64,000 nt of DNA from Planctomycetota bacterium (GCA_014584315.1 JACTNA010000027.1:62001-126000), one strand, 5' to 3'; counted from the first letter of the stretch, positions 38,724 through 48,000 are shown. The notes: generated by a model from the letters alone, not told the origin. Translations and numbers: made by a program.

Positions 38724-40376
38724 GTGCTGAGATCAACGAGCCTGTGCATTGGGCTGTCGCCGACGCGGCTGGAGGTCGCGGTGGCATCGGGTCGCGCGGT
38801 CGTACGGTCCGCCGCCGTCGAGCTCGACCCGACCGATTGGGATGGGTATTGGACGGACGGACTGATGCCGCTGGACGCCCCGCTCATGTCACTGATGAAG
38901 CGGGTCGGCGCGCGGCGTGGTGGGCGTGCGATGCTCTACCACAACGGCCCAGACGCCGCCGCGATGCTCGCGAGTTGCCCCGCGGCGGGCGACGCCGCGC
39001 TCCGGGCCGCACGCCTGCAAGCAGTCGAGGCGCTCCCGTACCCGGCGTCCGGCAACCCGGTCTCCTGCTCGATTCTCGGACGGGACGCTTCGGGCGATCC
39101 GCCACGGACGCACGTGCTTGCGGCGGCGGATCGCGACGATCGCGCCCAATCGTTGTACGGGTTCCTCGTTCGCGCGGGCTGCCATCCGGTTGTGATCGCG
39201 CCGATGGAGGCCCCCCTGATCGCCGCCGCCGCGCGGGCCGCGCTGGACGAGTCCTGCCGTCCGAACGACGTGCTCGTGCACCTGGGCGAACGCCACACGG
39301 TGATCTCCGCGGGAAGCGCGGGCAATCTCCGCTGCCTCCGATCGTTCGATCTCGGGTGCGACCTGCTGCTCGAAGCGCTCGTCAGGGCGTTCCATCCGGC
39401 AGGTCACGCCGCGCCGCCGACCACCGGCGAGCGCGAGCGGGCGCGCGAGTTCCTGCACACCCGGGGCATCCCCGACCCGGACGGCGTCATCGACGCGAGT
39501 TCCGGCCTGCGCGGCGCCGCGGTGCTGCCGCTGCTCCAGCCGATCATCCAGCGGTACGTCGTCGAAACACGCCAGACGATCCGCTTCGGCATGAGCCACA
39601 GCGACCTGTCGAAGGTCCGGCTCGTGCTCAGCGGCCCGGGCGGGCGGATCCCCCGCCTCGCCGAGTTGCTGTCGAACCACCTCGACGCCGAGGCCGTCGT
39701 CAGCGAGGACGCGCCGGTCTATGAACCGGGCGCGTGCAGCGCGTCGCTCCGCGCGTGCGTCGAGCGCCCGCTCCCCGCCCTGAATCTGCTGCCCATGTCG
39801 GCGGAGGCTCGCCGCGTCGGGGGAGTGCTCGCGGTCGGCGTTCGCGCGGGCGGCGTGGCCGCCGGCCTTCTGCTCGCCGCCGACGGCGCCCGGATCGCGC
39901 ACGACCGCGCTGCGCTCGATCGCCTCATGCACGCGAACGCTCCGATCATCGAGTCGATCGACCGGGCCGCGGAAGTCGACCGACGCGCCGCCGAACTCGC
40001 CGCACGCCTCGCCGACGCCGAGGCCTCGCTCGCCGCAACGCTCGGCGAGTATCCCGACTGGTTCGCCACGCTGCGCCAGATCGCCGCGGTGGCGAGCGAC
40101 GACGTGCGGTTGCTCGAAGTGACCGGCGACGTCGGACGCGAGGGGCCGGCGCTCACCGTCCGCGGGATCGCGCTCGCGGGCGCCGGCGCGGAAGGGCAGG
40201 AGCCCCTGAGCCGATACCTCGAAGCCCTGGCGGCCTCCCCCCTCACCCGCTCCGTGCAACTGACCTCGACCCGGAACACCGTCCTGGACGAGGCGCCGGC
40301 CCGGAGTTTCGTGCTCCGGGCACAGATGCACGGCCTGCCGCACCCGATCGTCGTGGCGGGGGAGGACAAGCCATGA
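38724..40376 (+). CDS. PilM-PilN fusion (GspL-like assembly protein)
   Basis: 550 aa. Residues about 1-355 resemble the actin-like PilM/GspL cytoplasmic domain: LCIGLSPTRLEVAVASG, VLVHLGERHTVISAGS, RLVLSGPGGRIPRLAELL. Residues about 355-550 resemble PilN: a LNLLPMSAEA start, one transmembrane helix (GVLAVGVRAGGVAAGLLLAA), a coiled coil and a ferredoxin-like end SRYLEALAASPLTRSVQLTS. It would link the ATPase to the periplasmic parts. The GTG at 38724 has GGGGAG about 9 nt upstream; an ATG at 38652 is an alternative. Confidence 0.85.
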   Translation: MLRSTSLCIGLSPTRLEVAVASGRAVVRSAAVELDPTDWDGYWTDGLMPLDAPLMSLMKRVGARRGGRAMLYHNGPDAAAMLASCPAAGDAALRAARLQAVEALPYPASGNPVSCSILGRDASGDPPRTHVLAAADRDDRAQSLYGFLVRAGCHPVVIAPMEAPLIAAAARAALDESCRPNDVLVHLGERHTVISAGSAGNLRCLRSFDLGCDLLLEALVRAFHPAGHAAPPTTGERERAREFLHTRGIPDPDGVIDASSGLRGAAVLPLLQPIIQRYVVETRQTIRFGMSHSDLSKVRLVLSGPGGRIPRLAELLSNHLDAEAVVSEDAPVYEPGACSASLRACVERPLPALNLLPMSAEARRVGGVLAVGVRAGGVAAGLLLAADGARIAHDRAALDRLMHANAPIIESIDRAAEVDRRAAELAARLADAEASLAATLGEYPDWFATLRQIAAVASDDVRLLEVTGDVGREGPALTVRGIALAGAGAEGQEPLSRYLEALAASPLTRSVQLTSTRNTVLDEAPARSFVLRAQMHGLPHPIVVAGEDKP

Positions 40377-40999
40377 GACACCTGATCGTCCGAAGGCTCG
40401 CGATCGAGACCCTGGTCGTCGGCACGATCATCGCGGGCGGATGGTTCGGGCTGCTCAAGCCGCTCGAAGCGCGACTCGCCACCGCGAAGGCCCGGCAGGC
40501 GGCCCAGGAAGTCAGGATCGAAGCCGCGCGCAAGGATGACGCCAGCCGTGCGGTCCCGCCCGAGGTCCGGCTGCGCGAACTCACCGCGCGCGCCGTCGAG
40601 ATCGACCGGCAATCCAAGGCGTCGGGCGAGCCCGCGATGCTCTACGACACGCTGACCGGTGCGGCGGCGTCGCACGGCGTCCGCATCGACCGCCTCGACC
40701 CCAAGCGGCGCGCGACCAGCGCGAACCGCCGTCCAGGCTCGAAGACCGAGATCGAGACCGTCGAGTACACGATCATCGCCATCGGCGCGTTCGACGCCGT
40801 GTCCCGCTTTGTCGCACAACTCGAGCGAGAGATCGGGCTCACTCGGATCACGGCGCTCCGTGTTGCGCCACGACCCGGCGATTCTCCCCAGGAAGTCACC
40901 GCCACGATCGAGACCTCGCACTTTCGGCTGGTCCGCTCGCTCCTCGAACCGGATCCTCAGCCGGTCTCGCCCGCCGCCGCCAAGCGAGGGACGAAATGA
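40373..40999 (+). CDS. PilO/GspM-like assembly protein
   Basis: 208 aa. One N-terminal helix (LAIETLVVGTIIAGGWFGLL) is followed by a coiled coil (LEARLATAKARQAAQEVRIE) and a ferredoxin-like domain (YTIIAIGAFDAVSRFVAQLE, then GLTRITALRV). This is the standard PilO/GspM order. The ATG overlaps the preceding stop. It probably dimerises with the PilN-like part of the upstream protein in the inner membrane. Confidence 0.85.
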   Translation: MRHLIVRRLAIETLVVGTIIAGGWFGLLKPLEARLATAKARQAAQEVRIEAARKDDASRAVPPEVRLRELTARAVEIDRQSKASGEPAMLYDTLTGAAASHGVRIDRLDPKRRATSANRRPGSKTEIETVEYTIIAIGAFDAVSRFVAQLEREIGLTRITALRVAPRPGDSPQEVTATIETSHFRLVRSLLEPDPQPVSPAAAKRGTK

Positions 41000-41538
41000 A
41001 CCTCACTCCATCCAAGTTGCGCCTGGTCGCGGCGGGACTCGCCGCCATCCCGATGCTCATGCTTCTGGGCGTTCGCACGGTCGGCGTGCAGTCCCCCCAA
41101 ACGGCCTCCGCCAGGTCCACGAAGCAGAAGGCGGCCGACCCTCCGGTGGCGTATGTCCGCCGCGCGATGACGCCGGAGCAGGCTGCCGTGGCGAGATTCG
41201 CGGCCGCGCAGCCCGCCGATGGTCCGCTCCTGTCTCCGTTCCTCTTCGACGACCCGGAGAAGCCCGCGCCCCTCACCCAGATCGTCCTGCCCCCTGTGCC
41301 GAGCAAGCCCGAGACGCCCAAGCCCGCCGCGGACAAGCCCCCGACCGTCGTGCTGACCGCGCTCATGCTGGGCGGGCGCGAGCCTCTGGCAGTCATCAAC
41401 GGCAAGCCGTACCGGCTCGGGGCCGAGATCGCCCCGGGCTGGACGCTCACCTCGATCGACCGCCAGGCCGCGTCGGTCACCGTCACGTTCGCCGCCGATC
41501 CGGAACGAACGGTCACCGCCCGACTCCAGCGGCCGTGA
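40996..41538 (+). CDS. PilP/GspC-like periplasmic linker protein
   Basis: 180 aa. One membrane helix at the N-terminus, a Pro/Lys-rich linker (PPVPSKPETPKPAADKPP), and a small beta domain VVLTALMLGGREPLAVINGK then YRLGAEIAPGWTLTSIDR. That is the homology-region fold of GspC/PilP, which normally binds the secretin. The ATG overlaps the preceding stop. It is last in the operon; no secretin gene follows, although this is the protein expected to dock to one. Confidence 0.83.
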   Translation: MNLTPSKLRLVAAGLAAIPMLMLLGVRTVGVQSPQTASARSTKQKAADPPVAYVRRAMTPEQAAVARFAAAQPADGPLLSPFLFDDPEKPAPLTQIVLPPVPSKPETPKPAADKPPTVVLTALMLGGREPLAVINGKPYRLGAEIAPGWTLTSIDRQAASVTVTFAADPERTVTARLQRP

Positions 41539-41587
41539 CCATCCCCACACAGGTCGGCCGTTGCCTCTCGCGCTGAGGCGCCCCGGC

Positions 41588-41593
41588 TATACT
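41588..41593 (+). promoter_or_regulatory. -10 element of the tRNA-Val gene
   Basis: TATACT lies 29 nt upstream of the tRNA 5' end. No good -35 is visible at normal spacing (TTGCCT is 21 nt upstream). Confidence 0.45.
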
Positions 41594-41622
41594 GCCCCGT
41601 CCGGCCGCCCAAGGCGGCGTTC

Positions 41623-41696
41623 GGGCGCATAGCTCAGTTGGCTAGAGCGCTTCCGTCACATGGAAGAGGTCACAGGTTCGAGTCCTGTTGCGCCCA
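41623..41696 (+). tRNA. tRNA-Val (anticodon CAC)
   Basis: 74 nt. The acceptor stem GGGCGCA pairs with TGCGCCC, with discriminator A. The D arm is GCTC/GAGC, the anticodon arm CTTCC-GTCACAT-GGAAG gives CAC, and the T arm is ACAGG-TTCGAGT-CCTGT. The 3' CCA is not encoded. It reads GUG, a frequent codon in this GC-rich genome. It lies just after the secretion operon, on the same strand. Confidence 0.96.
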
Positions 41697-41916
41697 TTGG
41701 TTCGTTCCGCGTGAGTTCGCGGCGTTCCGCAAACTCTCGCGCAACACCGCTCCCCGCAAGCGTTCCCGATGATCCGTGCGAATCGTTGCGATTCGACGCG
41801 GGAGCGTGCTGCGCCGCTTTGCCCGAACCCCGCCGCGAAGTCGAACGGCCGCTGATCGCCCCATGCCAGGTGCAGGCAGGCCCAAGGGGTCTCCGCCCGT
41901 AGACTGCTGCCGAGCC

Positions 41917-42615
41917 ATGTGCGGCCGCTATACCTACCTCTTCAAGTGGAAACAGCTCCACCGACTGATGGAGTTGTTATCGTGGCCCGTCGAGGAACTC
42001 TCGCCGCGCTACAACGTCGCGCCCACGCAGCCCGCCCCGGTCGTGCGGTTGGGCGAGGGGGGCCGGATCGGTGCGATGCTCCGGTGGGGGCTGGTGCCGT
42101 CGTGGGCGGACGACCCTTCGATCGGCGGCCGCATGATCAACGCCCGCGCGGAGACGGCGGCCCAGAAGCCGGCGTTCCGCTCCGCCTTCGCGCGCCGCCG
42201 GTGCCTGGTGCCGATCAGCGGGTTCTACGAGTGGCGGGCGGTCGAGGGCCGCAAGGCGAAGCAGCCGTACTGGATCGGTCGCGCCGACCGCGAGCCGTTC
42301 GCGCTCGCCGGGTTGTGGGAGCGTTGGGAGAAGCGTGGCGAGCCGGTCGAGACCTTCACCATCCTGACCACCGCGGCCAACGACCTTCTCCGCCCGATCC
42401 ACGACCGGATGCCCGCCGTCGTCGAACGGGATGACTACGGCGTCTGGCTCGGGGAGCGCGATGCCGACCCGGCCGCCCTCACGAGCCTCCTCGACTCGCG
42501 CCCGTGGGAGGGGTTCGAGGCGGTGGCGATCGGCACCCGCGTCAACAGCCCCCGGAACGACGATCCGGCCGTGCTGGAGCCGCTGGATGGGGACGCCCCG
42601 CCCTTGTTCGGATAA
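41917..42615 (+). CDS. yedK: SRAP-domain DNA-damage protein (YedK/HMCES)
   Basis: 232 aa. It begins MCGRYTYLF, so Cys2 is exposed after Met removal as the catalytic nucleophile. The other family motifs are RYNVAPTQPAPVV, MLRWGLVPSWADD, MINARAETAAQKPAFRSAF, RCLVPISGFYEWRAV and PIHDRMPAVV. The protein crosslinks to abasic sites in single-stranded DNA through Cys2 and protects them. It lies 41 nt before imuA, in a DNA-damage mutagenesis cluster. A TAGACT -10-like element ends 11 nt before the ATG, and no clear Shine-Dalgarno is seen. Confidence 0.95.
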   Translation: MCGRYTYLFKWKQLHRLMELLSWPVEELSPRYNVAPTQPAPVVRLGEGGRIGAMLRWGLVPSWADDPSIGGRMINARAETAAQKPAFRSAFARRRCLVPISGFYEWRAVEGRKAKQPYWIGRADREPFALAGLWERWEKRGEPVETFTILTTAANDLLRPIHDRMPAVVERDDYGVWLGERDADPAALTSLLDSRPWEGFEAVAIGTRVNSPRNDDPAVLEPLDGDAPPLFG

Positions 42616-42620
42616 ATGTC

Positions 42621-42650
42621 TTGATTTTGTTAGGTAAACTCGGCTAGGCT
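42621..42650 (+). promoter_or_regulatory. Promoter and possible SOS-type operator of imuA-imuB-dnaE2
   Basis: TTGATT (42621-42626), 18-nt spacer, TAGGCT (42645-42650), then 6 nt to the GTG of imuA. The spacer is strikingly AT-rich for this genome and contains GTT-AGGTA-AAC (42629-42639), a small inverted repeat. imu cassettes are normally LexA-controlled, so this is a candidate damage-response site. The LexA motif of this lineage is not known to me. Confidence 0.45.
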
Positions 42651-42656
42651 GGGGGC

Positions 42657-43421
42657 GTGCTGGAACCGACCCCTCACGCCGGCCGCGCCGAGGTCCTCCG
42701 CCGCCTTGAGGAGGCGATCCGGGGGGTGGAGCGCGCCGGCGGCGACCGGCCCTCCGGCGTTCGCACGGGCTGGCCCGGCATCGACGCCGTGCTCCCCGGC
42801 GGCGGCCTCGCGTTCGGCTCGGTCCACGAGTGGCTGGGCGTCGCCCCGCCCGTCTCGGCGTCTCATCCGCGCACGCCTCCCGAGTGGACGCCGCCGCTGC
42901 TGCTCCTCGCGCACCTGGCCGATTGCGCATCGAGCGGAGTGGGGGCGCCGCGTCGCCGCACGGTCTGGGTCGGGCGTCGCGTCTGGCCTTCGGGGGATGC
43001 GCTGGCACGCTTCGGGCTGCTGGAGCGTGCCTTGCTGCTCGACCCGCCGGACTCGTCCTCGCGCGTGTGGGCGATCGACGCCGCGCTGCGGTGCTCCGGC
43101 ATCGTCGTGGTGGCCGACGGCTCGGGGGCGTCGATGGCCGCGTCGCGTCGGTTCCAACTGGCGGCCGAGTCCGGCGGCGCGCTGGGGCTGCTCGCGCGCC
43201 CGCCGGGAGAGACGAAGCGTCTCTCGGCCGCGTCAACGCGTTGGCTGGTCGCGGCGCGCCCGCGTGAGGGGAGTGCGCTCGCGTGGACGGTCACGCCGGT
43301 GCGCTGCCGGAGCGCGCCCCTGCCCGAGCGTTCATGGGGCCTGGAGTACGCCGATGATCGCGTTGTCGCTCTCCCTGCCGACGTTCCCGACCGACGCGGT
43401 GCGGCGTCGGCGGCGTCTTGA
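42657..43421 (+). CDS. imuA: ImuA, RecA/SulA-like component of the mutasome
   Basis: 254 aa. It starts with a RecA-like N-terminal region (TGWPGIDAVLPGGGLAFGSV HEW, split here at the conserved HEW). VWVGRRVWPSGDALARFGLL, IVVVADGSGASMAASRRFQL and SAASTRWLVAARPREG follow. No Walker A lysine is evident. ImuA supports translesion synthesis with ImuB and DnaE2. The GTG start is supported by TAGGCT 6 nt upstream. Its end overlaps imuB by 68 nt in another frame. Confidence 0.88.
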   Translation: MLEPTPHAGRAEVLRRLEEAIRGVERAGGDRPSGVRTGWPGIDAVLPGGGLAFGSVHEWLGVAPPVSASHPRTPPEWTPPLLLLAHLADCASSGVGAPRRRTVWVGRRVWPSGDALARFGLLERALLLDPPDSSSRVWAIDAALRCSGIVVVADGSGASMAASRRFQLAAESGGALGLLARPPGETKRLSAASTRWLVAARPREGSALAWTVTPVRCRSAPLPERSWGLEYADDRVVALPADVPDRRGAASAAS

Positions 43422-44853
43422 TCGGTCGCGCCCCGTCGTCCTGTCGCGGGCCGAGCGGGGGCGCGAGGCCGTCGCCGCGTGTTGTGCGCTCGCCGCACGC
43501 GCCGGCGTCGCGCCGGGCATGACGATGGCGCACGCGCGGGCGTTGGTTCGCGGCGTACACGCCGAGCCGATCGACGACGCCCGCCTCGCCCTCGCCCTGC
43601 GCCGTCTCGCGGAGTGGTCGCTCCGCTTCGTCCCGCTCGCCTCGGTGGACGGCGCGGACGGCCTGCTCCTCGACGCGACGGGGTGCGAACGGCTCTACGG
43701 CGGCGTCGGTCCGCTCGTCGAGCGCCTGCACGGCGCGGTGCGGAGGCTCGGCCTCTCGGCCCGTCTCGCGGCCGCGCCGACCTTCGGCGCGGCGTGGGGC
43801 CTGGCACGCTTCGCCCCGGGCGAGCGCACGGTGGTCGAGGAGGCGGGCCTGCTCGACGCGCTGCGCCCGCTCCCCGTTGCCGCGCTCCGGGTCCAGCCCG
43901 AGATCGTCGCCGCGCTGGCGCAGGTCGGCGTCGAGACGATCGGCGACGCCCTCGCCCTGCCCCGGGCATCCCTCGCGCAGCGGTACGGAGGGCTGCCTTT
44001 GATGCTCGACCGCGCGCTGGGTCGCGTGCCCGAGACGATCGACCCCGTGCGCCCGCGCGAGCCGGTGCGCGAGGAGCGCGCCTTCGACGGCCCGACCGAC
44101 CGGGCGGAGGCCGTCGAGGCCGCGGCGCGCGACCTCGTCGAACGGGCCGCGTTGCGCCTGCGTGAACGTGGCCTCGCCTGCCGGTGGCTGGCGGTGCGAC
44201 TGGACCGCTCCGATCTGCCGCCGCTCGTGCTGCGTGTGCGTGTCTCGCGTCCGACGCGCGACGCCGCCCACCTTTGGTCGCTGCTGCGACCCTCGCTGGA
44301 GCGCGCCCACCTCGGGTTCGGGGTCGAGGGGATGGCGGCGGAGGCCGGCGCACTCGTTCGTGCCCGCCACGAACAGGCCGCCTGCTGGACCCGTCCCGCC
44401 GACGGGCGCGACGATGCGGAACTCGCCCGCCTGATCGACGCCGCCGCGGCCCGCCTGGGCGTCCGGGGCGTCCTGCGCCTGCGCCCGCGCGATTCCTACG
44501 TTCCCGAGCGAGCCTTCGAGGCCGTGCCCGCCATCGACGCAACCGGCGCGCCGCCCGTGCCGAGCGAGGATGACCCCGGCGCGCTCGACCGTCCGTCGAT
44601 CCTGCACGCCCGTCCGCGCCCCGCGACGGCGACGCTGCTCGCGCCCGACGGTCCGCTCGTGCTCGTGCGCTGGGGGGGGCTTTCGGCGCGCGTCGTCGCC
44701 TGTCTCGGCCCGGAGCGCGTCGAGGCCGAGTGGTGGCGCGACGGCGGAATCCGCCGCGACTACTTCGCCGCCACCTGCGACGACGGGCGACGGCTCTGGC
44801 TCTACCGCGACCTGGACTCGGGCGGCTGGTTCGTCCACGGCGAGTGGGCGTGA
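43354..44853 (+). CDS. imuB: ImuB, catalytically inactive Y-family polymerase-like protein
   Basis: 499 aa. It follows the Y-family fold: RSRPVVLSRAERGREAVAAC, GVAPGMTMAHARALVRGVHA, LASVDGADGLLLDATGCERL, and the helix-hairpin part VGVETIGDALALPRASLAQR. The catalytic carboxylates of DinB-type polymerases are replaced (SLSLPTFP in the first motif, LLLDATG in the second), as in known ImuB. ImuB acts as the hub that binds the sliding clamp and DnaE2. The ATG at 43354 has GGAG 8 nt upstream, inside the end of imuA. Confidence 0.92.
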   Translation: MIALSLSLPTFPTDAVRRRRRLDRSRPVVLSRAERGREAVAACCALAARAGVAPGMTMAHARALVRGVHAEPIDDARLALALRRLAEWSLRFVPLASVDGADGLLLDATGCERLYGGVGPLVERLHGAVRRLGLSARLAAAPTFGAAWGLARFAPGERTVVEEAGLLDALRPLPVAALRVQPEIVAALAQVGVETIGDALALPRASLAQRYGGLPLMLDRALGRVPETIDPVRPREPVREERAFDGPTDRAEAVEAAARDLVERAALRLRERGLACRWLAVRLDRSDLPPLVLRVRVSRPTRDAAHLWSLLRPSLERAHLGFGVEGMAAEAGALVRARHEQAACWTRPADGRDDAELARLIDAAAARLGVRGVLRLRPRDSYVPERAFEAVPAIDATGAPPVPSEDDPGALDRPSILHARPRPATATLLAPDGPLVLVRWGGLSARVVACLGPERVEAEWWRDGGIRRDYFAATCDDGRRLWLYRDLDSGGWFVHGEWA

Positions 44854-44868
44854 CGGGAGGAGCGCGCC

Positions 44869-47800
44869 GTGGTCCCCTACGCCGAACTGCACGTCACCAG
44901 CAACTTCACCTTCCTCACCGGCGCGAGCCATCCGGAGGAGATGGTCCGCGCCGCGGCGGAGATGGGGCACGCCGCCGCCGTCACGGCCGACCGCAACACG
45001 CTGGCGGGTGTGGTGCGGGCCCACGTCGCCGCGAAGGAGGCGGGTCTGCCGCTGGCCGTGGGAGCGCGCCTCGAACTGAGCGACCCGCGCGGCCTGTCGC
45101 TGCTGGTCTATCCGACGGACCGCGCGGCCTACGGGCGCCTCTGCCGGCTGCTCACGCTCGGCAAGCGCCGCGCCGTCAAGGGATCGTGCGAGATCACGCT
45201 CGCGGACGTGGGGGCGCACGCCGAGGGGCTGCTCGCGGTCGTGGCGCCGCCGCGCCGCCTCGAAGACGCCTTCGCGGCCACGCTCGCGGGTCTGCGGTCC
45301 CTCTTCGACGCCGACCGTCTCTCGCTCGCCCTGCGGCGTGCCTACGAACAGAACGACGAGGAGCGTCTGCGCCGCGCCGCCGCGCTCGCCGCGGAGGCAC
45401 GCGTCCCCGTCGTTGCCACGAACGACGCCCACTACCACGACCCGGCCCGCCGTCCGCTCCAGGACGTGCTGACGTGCATCCGGCTGGGATGCACGGTCGA
45501 GCGGGCGGGGCGGCGTCTGTTCCGCAACGCCGAGCGCCACCTCAAGCCCGCGCACGAGATGGCGAGGCTCTTCGCGCGCTTCCCCGGCGCGGTCGAACGC
45601 TCCGCCGAGATCGCCGCCCGCGCCGCGGCCTTCTCCCTCGACGCCCTCCGCTACGAGTACCCCGACGAGGCCGTCCCGCCCGGGCGCACGCCCATGGCGC
45701 ACCTCGCCGACCTGACGTGGGCCGGCGCGGCCGAGCGCTACCCCGCGGGCGTCCCCGCCGCGGTCCGCGCCCAGGTCGAGCACGAACTGCGACTCATCGA
45801 CGAACTGGCCTACGCCCCGTACTTCCTCACCTGCCACGAGATCGTCCGCTTCGCGCGCTGCCGCGGCATCCTCTGCCAGGGACGCGGGGCCGCCGCCAAC
45901 TCCGCCGTCTGCTACTGCCTCGGCATCACCGCCGTGGACCCCGACCGCGTCAGCGTCCTCTTCGAGCGCTTCGTGAGCAGGGAGCGCGACGAGCCACCCG
46001 ACATCGACATCGACTTCGAGCACGAGCGGCGCGAGGAGGTCATCCAGCACATCTACGGCCGGTACGGGCGCGACCGCGCCGCCCTCGCCGCCGAGGTCGT
46101 CTGCTACCGGGGGCGCAGCGCGGTCCGCGAGGTGGGCAAGGCGATGGGCCTCTCCCTCGACGCCGTGGACCGGCTCGCCAGGGACCTCGACTGGTGGGAC
46201 GACACGCCCGGCGACGAGCGGCGCGTCCGCGCCCTCGGCTTCGATCCGCGCGACCACGGCCTCGCCCGCACCCTCGCCCTCGCACGCGGGCTGGTCGGGT
46301 TCCCCCGCCACCTCTCCCAGCACGTCGGCGGGTTCGTCATCACGCGAGGTCCGCTCTGTGAGTCCGTCCCCATCGAGAACGCCGCCATGCCCGACCGCAC
46401 CGTCATCGAGTGGGACAAGGACGACATCGACGCGCTCGGGATGCTCAAGATCGACGTGCTCGGGCTGGGGATGCTCACCTGCATCCGCAAGTGCATGGAC
46501 CTCGTCGGCACGCACGAACGCCGTCCCCTCACGCTTGCCACCATCCCGCCCGAGGACCCCGCCGTCTACGACATGCTCTGCGAGGCCGACGCGATCGGCG
46601 TCTTCCAGGTCGAGAGCCGGGCGCAGATGTCGATGCTCCCGCGCCTGCGCCCGCGCCGCTACTACGACCTCGTCATCGAGGTCGCCATCGTCCGCCCCGG
46701 CCTGATCCAGGGCGACATGGTCCACCCCTACCTGCGCCGACGCAACGGCGAGGAGCCTGCCGCCTACGCCTCCCCCGAGATCGAACGCGTCCTCGGACGC
46801 ACGCTCGGCGTCCCGCTCTTTCAGGAGCAGGCGATGTCGCTCGCCGTCGTCGCCGCGGGATTCACGCCCGGCGAGGCGGATCAACTGCGCCGTGCCATGG
46901 CCGCGTGGAAGCGCAGCGGCGACGCCATCCGGCGCTTCGAGCGACGCTTCATCGACGGCATGATCGCGCGCGGGCACGCCCCCGAGTTCGCCGCGCAGTG
47001 CTTCCAGATGGTCAGCGGGTTCAGCGGCTACGGGTTCCCGGAGTCGCACGCCGCCTCGTTCGCGCTGCTCGTCTACGCCTCCGCCTTGCTGAAGCGCCAC
47101 CATCCCGCCGCCTTCGCCGCAGCCCTCCTCAACTCCCAGCCGATGGGCTTCTACCAGCCGGCGCAGATCGTCCGCGATGCGCGCGACCACGGCGTCGAGG
47201 TCCGGCCCGTCGACGCCAACGCCAGCGCGTGGGACTGCACGCTGGAGGCGGGCGAGCACGGGCCCGCGATCCGTCTCGGCACGCGCCTCGTCAAGGGCCT
47301 CGCCCGCGCCGACGCCGAGCGGGTGGCGAGCGCCGCCGCCGAGCGCGGCCCGTTCCGGTCCATCGACGCGCTGCGGCGCGCGAGCGGTGTGCGCGCCGTT
47401 GCCCTGCGCCGCCTGGCCGAGGCCGACGCCTTCGGCTCGATGGGCCTCGACCGGCGCGCCGCCCTCTGGGCCGTGCGCGCCATGCGCGACGAGCCGCTCC
47501 CGCTCTTCGACGGCGAGCCGACGAAGGTTGCGCCCGACGACGACCGCTCGGCCGACCTCCTCCCGCCCACGCCGCCCGACCGCGCCGTCCGCGGCGATTA
47601 CGCCTCGACGGGCCTGTCGCTCAAGGGGCACCCGGTGGGGTTCGTGCGCGGGGCGCTCGCCGCACGCGGCGTCACGACCGCAGCCGCGCTCGCCGACGAG
47701 GCCGCCTGCCCCAACGGCACGCGCGTCCGCGTCGCCGGACTCGTGCTGCTCCGTCAACGCCCCGCCACCGCCTCGGGCATCCTCTTCATGACCCTGGAGG

Positions 47801-48000
47801 ACGAGACGGGGTGCGTCAACCTCATCGTCCGCCCGCGCGTCTACGACCGCTTCCGTGCCGCCGCACGCCACGCACGCCTCCTGCTCGCGCACGGCCGCAT
47901 CGAACGCAGGGGTCGCGTCGTCCACGTCATCGTCGGAAGACTGGAGAGCCTCGACGCCGGCGTCCCGACGCCGCACGTGCGGGCGAGGGAGTTCAGGTAG
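44869..48000 (+). CDS. dnaE2: Error-prone DNA polymerase III alpha subunit DnaE2
   Basis: 1043 aa, typical for DnaE2. The N-terminal PHP domain (YAELHVTSNFTFLTGASHPE) is followed by the C-family palm with catalytic carboxylates in PPDIDIDFEHERREE (Asp about 378-382), VCYRGRSAVREVGKAMGL, and ESRAQMSMLPRLRPRRYYDL. The end is an OB-fold domain (VNLIVRPRVYDRF). With ImuA and ImuB it carries out damage-induced mutagenic bypass. The GTG at 44869 has GGGAGGAG upstream, 15 nt after imuB. Confidence 0.97.
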   Translation: MVPYAELHVTSNFTFLTGASHPEEMVRAAAEMGHAAAVTADRNTLAGVVRAHVAAKEAGLPLAVGARLELSDPRGLSLLVYPTDRAAYGRLCRLLTLGKRRAVKGSCEITLADVGAHAEGLLAVVAPPRRLEDAFAATLAGLRSLFDADRLSLALRRAYEQNDEERLRRAAALAAEARVPVVATNDAHYHDPARRPLQDVLTCIRLGCTVERAGRRLFRNAERHLKPAHEMARLFARFPGAVERSAEIAARAAAFSLDALRYEYPDEAVPPGRTPMAHLADLTWAGAAERYPAGVPAAVRAQVEHELRLIDELAYAPYFLTCHEIVRFARCRGILCQGRGAAANSAVCYCLGITAVDPDRVSVLFERFVSRERDEPPDIDIDFEHERREEVIQHIYGRYGRDRAALAAEVVCYRGRSAVREVGKAMGLSLDAVDRLARDLDWWDDTPGDERRVRALGFDPRDHGLARTLALARGLVGFPRHLSQHVGGFVITRGPLCESVPIENAAMPDRTVIEWDKDDIDALGMLKIDVLGLGMLTCIRKCMDLVGTHERRPLTLATIPPEDPAVYDMLCEADAIGVFQVESRAQMSMLPRLRPRRYYDLVIEVAIVRPGLIQGDMVHPYLRRRNGEEPAAYASPEIERVLGRTLGVPLFQEQAMSLAVVAAGFTPGEADQLRRAMAAWKRSGDAIRRFERRFIDGMIARGHAPEFAAQCFQMVSGFSGYGFPESHAASFALLVYASALLKRHHPAAFAAALLNSQPMGFYQPAQIVRDARDHGVEVRPVDANASAWDCTLEAGEHGPAIRLGTRLVKGLARADAERVASAAAERGPFRSIDALRRASGVRAVALRRLAEADAFGSMGLDRRAALWAVRAMRDEPLPLFDGEPTKVAPDDDRSADLLPPTPPDRAVRGDYASTGLSLKGHPVGFVRGALAARGVTTAAALADEAACPNGTRVRVAGLVLLRQRPATASGILFMTLEDETGCVNLIVRPRVYDRFRAAARHARLLLAHGRIERRGRVVHVIVGRLESLDAGVPTPHVRAREFR

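Noticed and set aside
43291..47976. Very long minus-strand open frame opposite imuB-dnaE2
   Set aside because: It is a GC-rich antisense frame lacking any domain, while the plus strand encodes two unmistakable proteins over the same bases.
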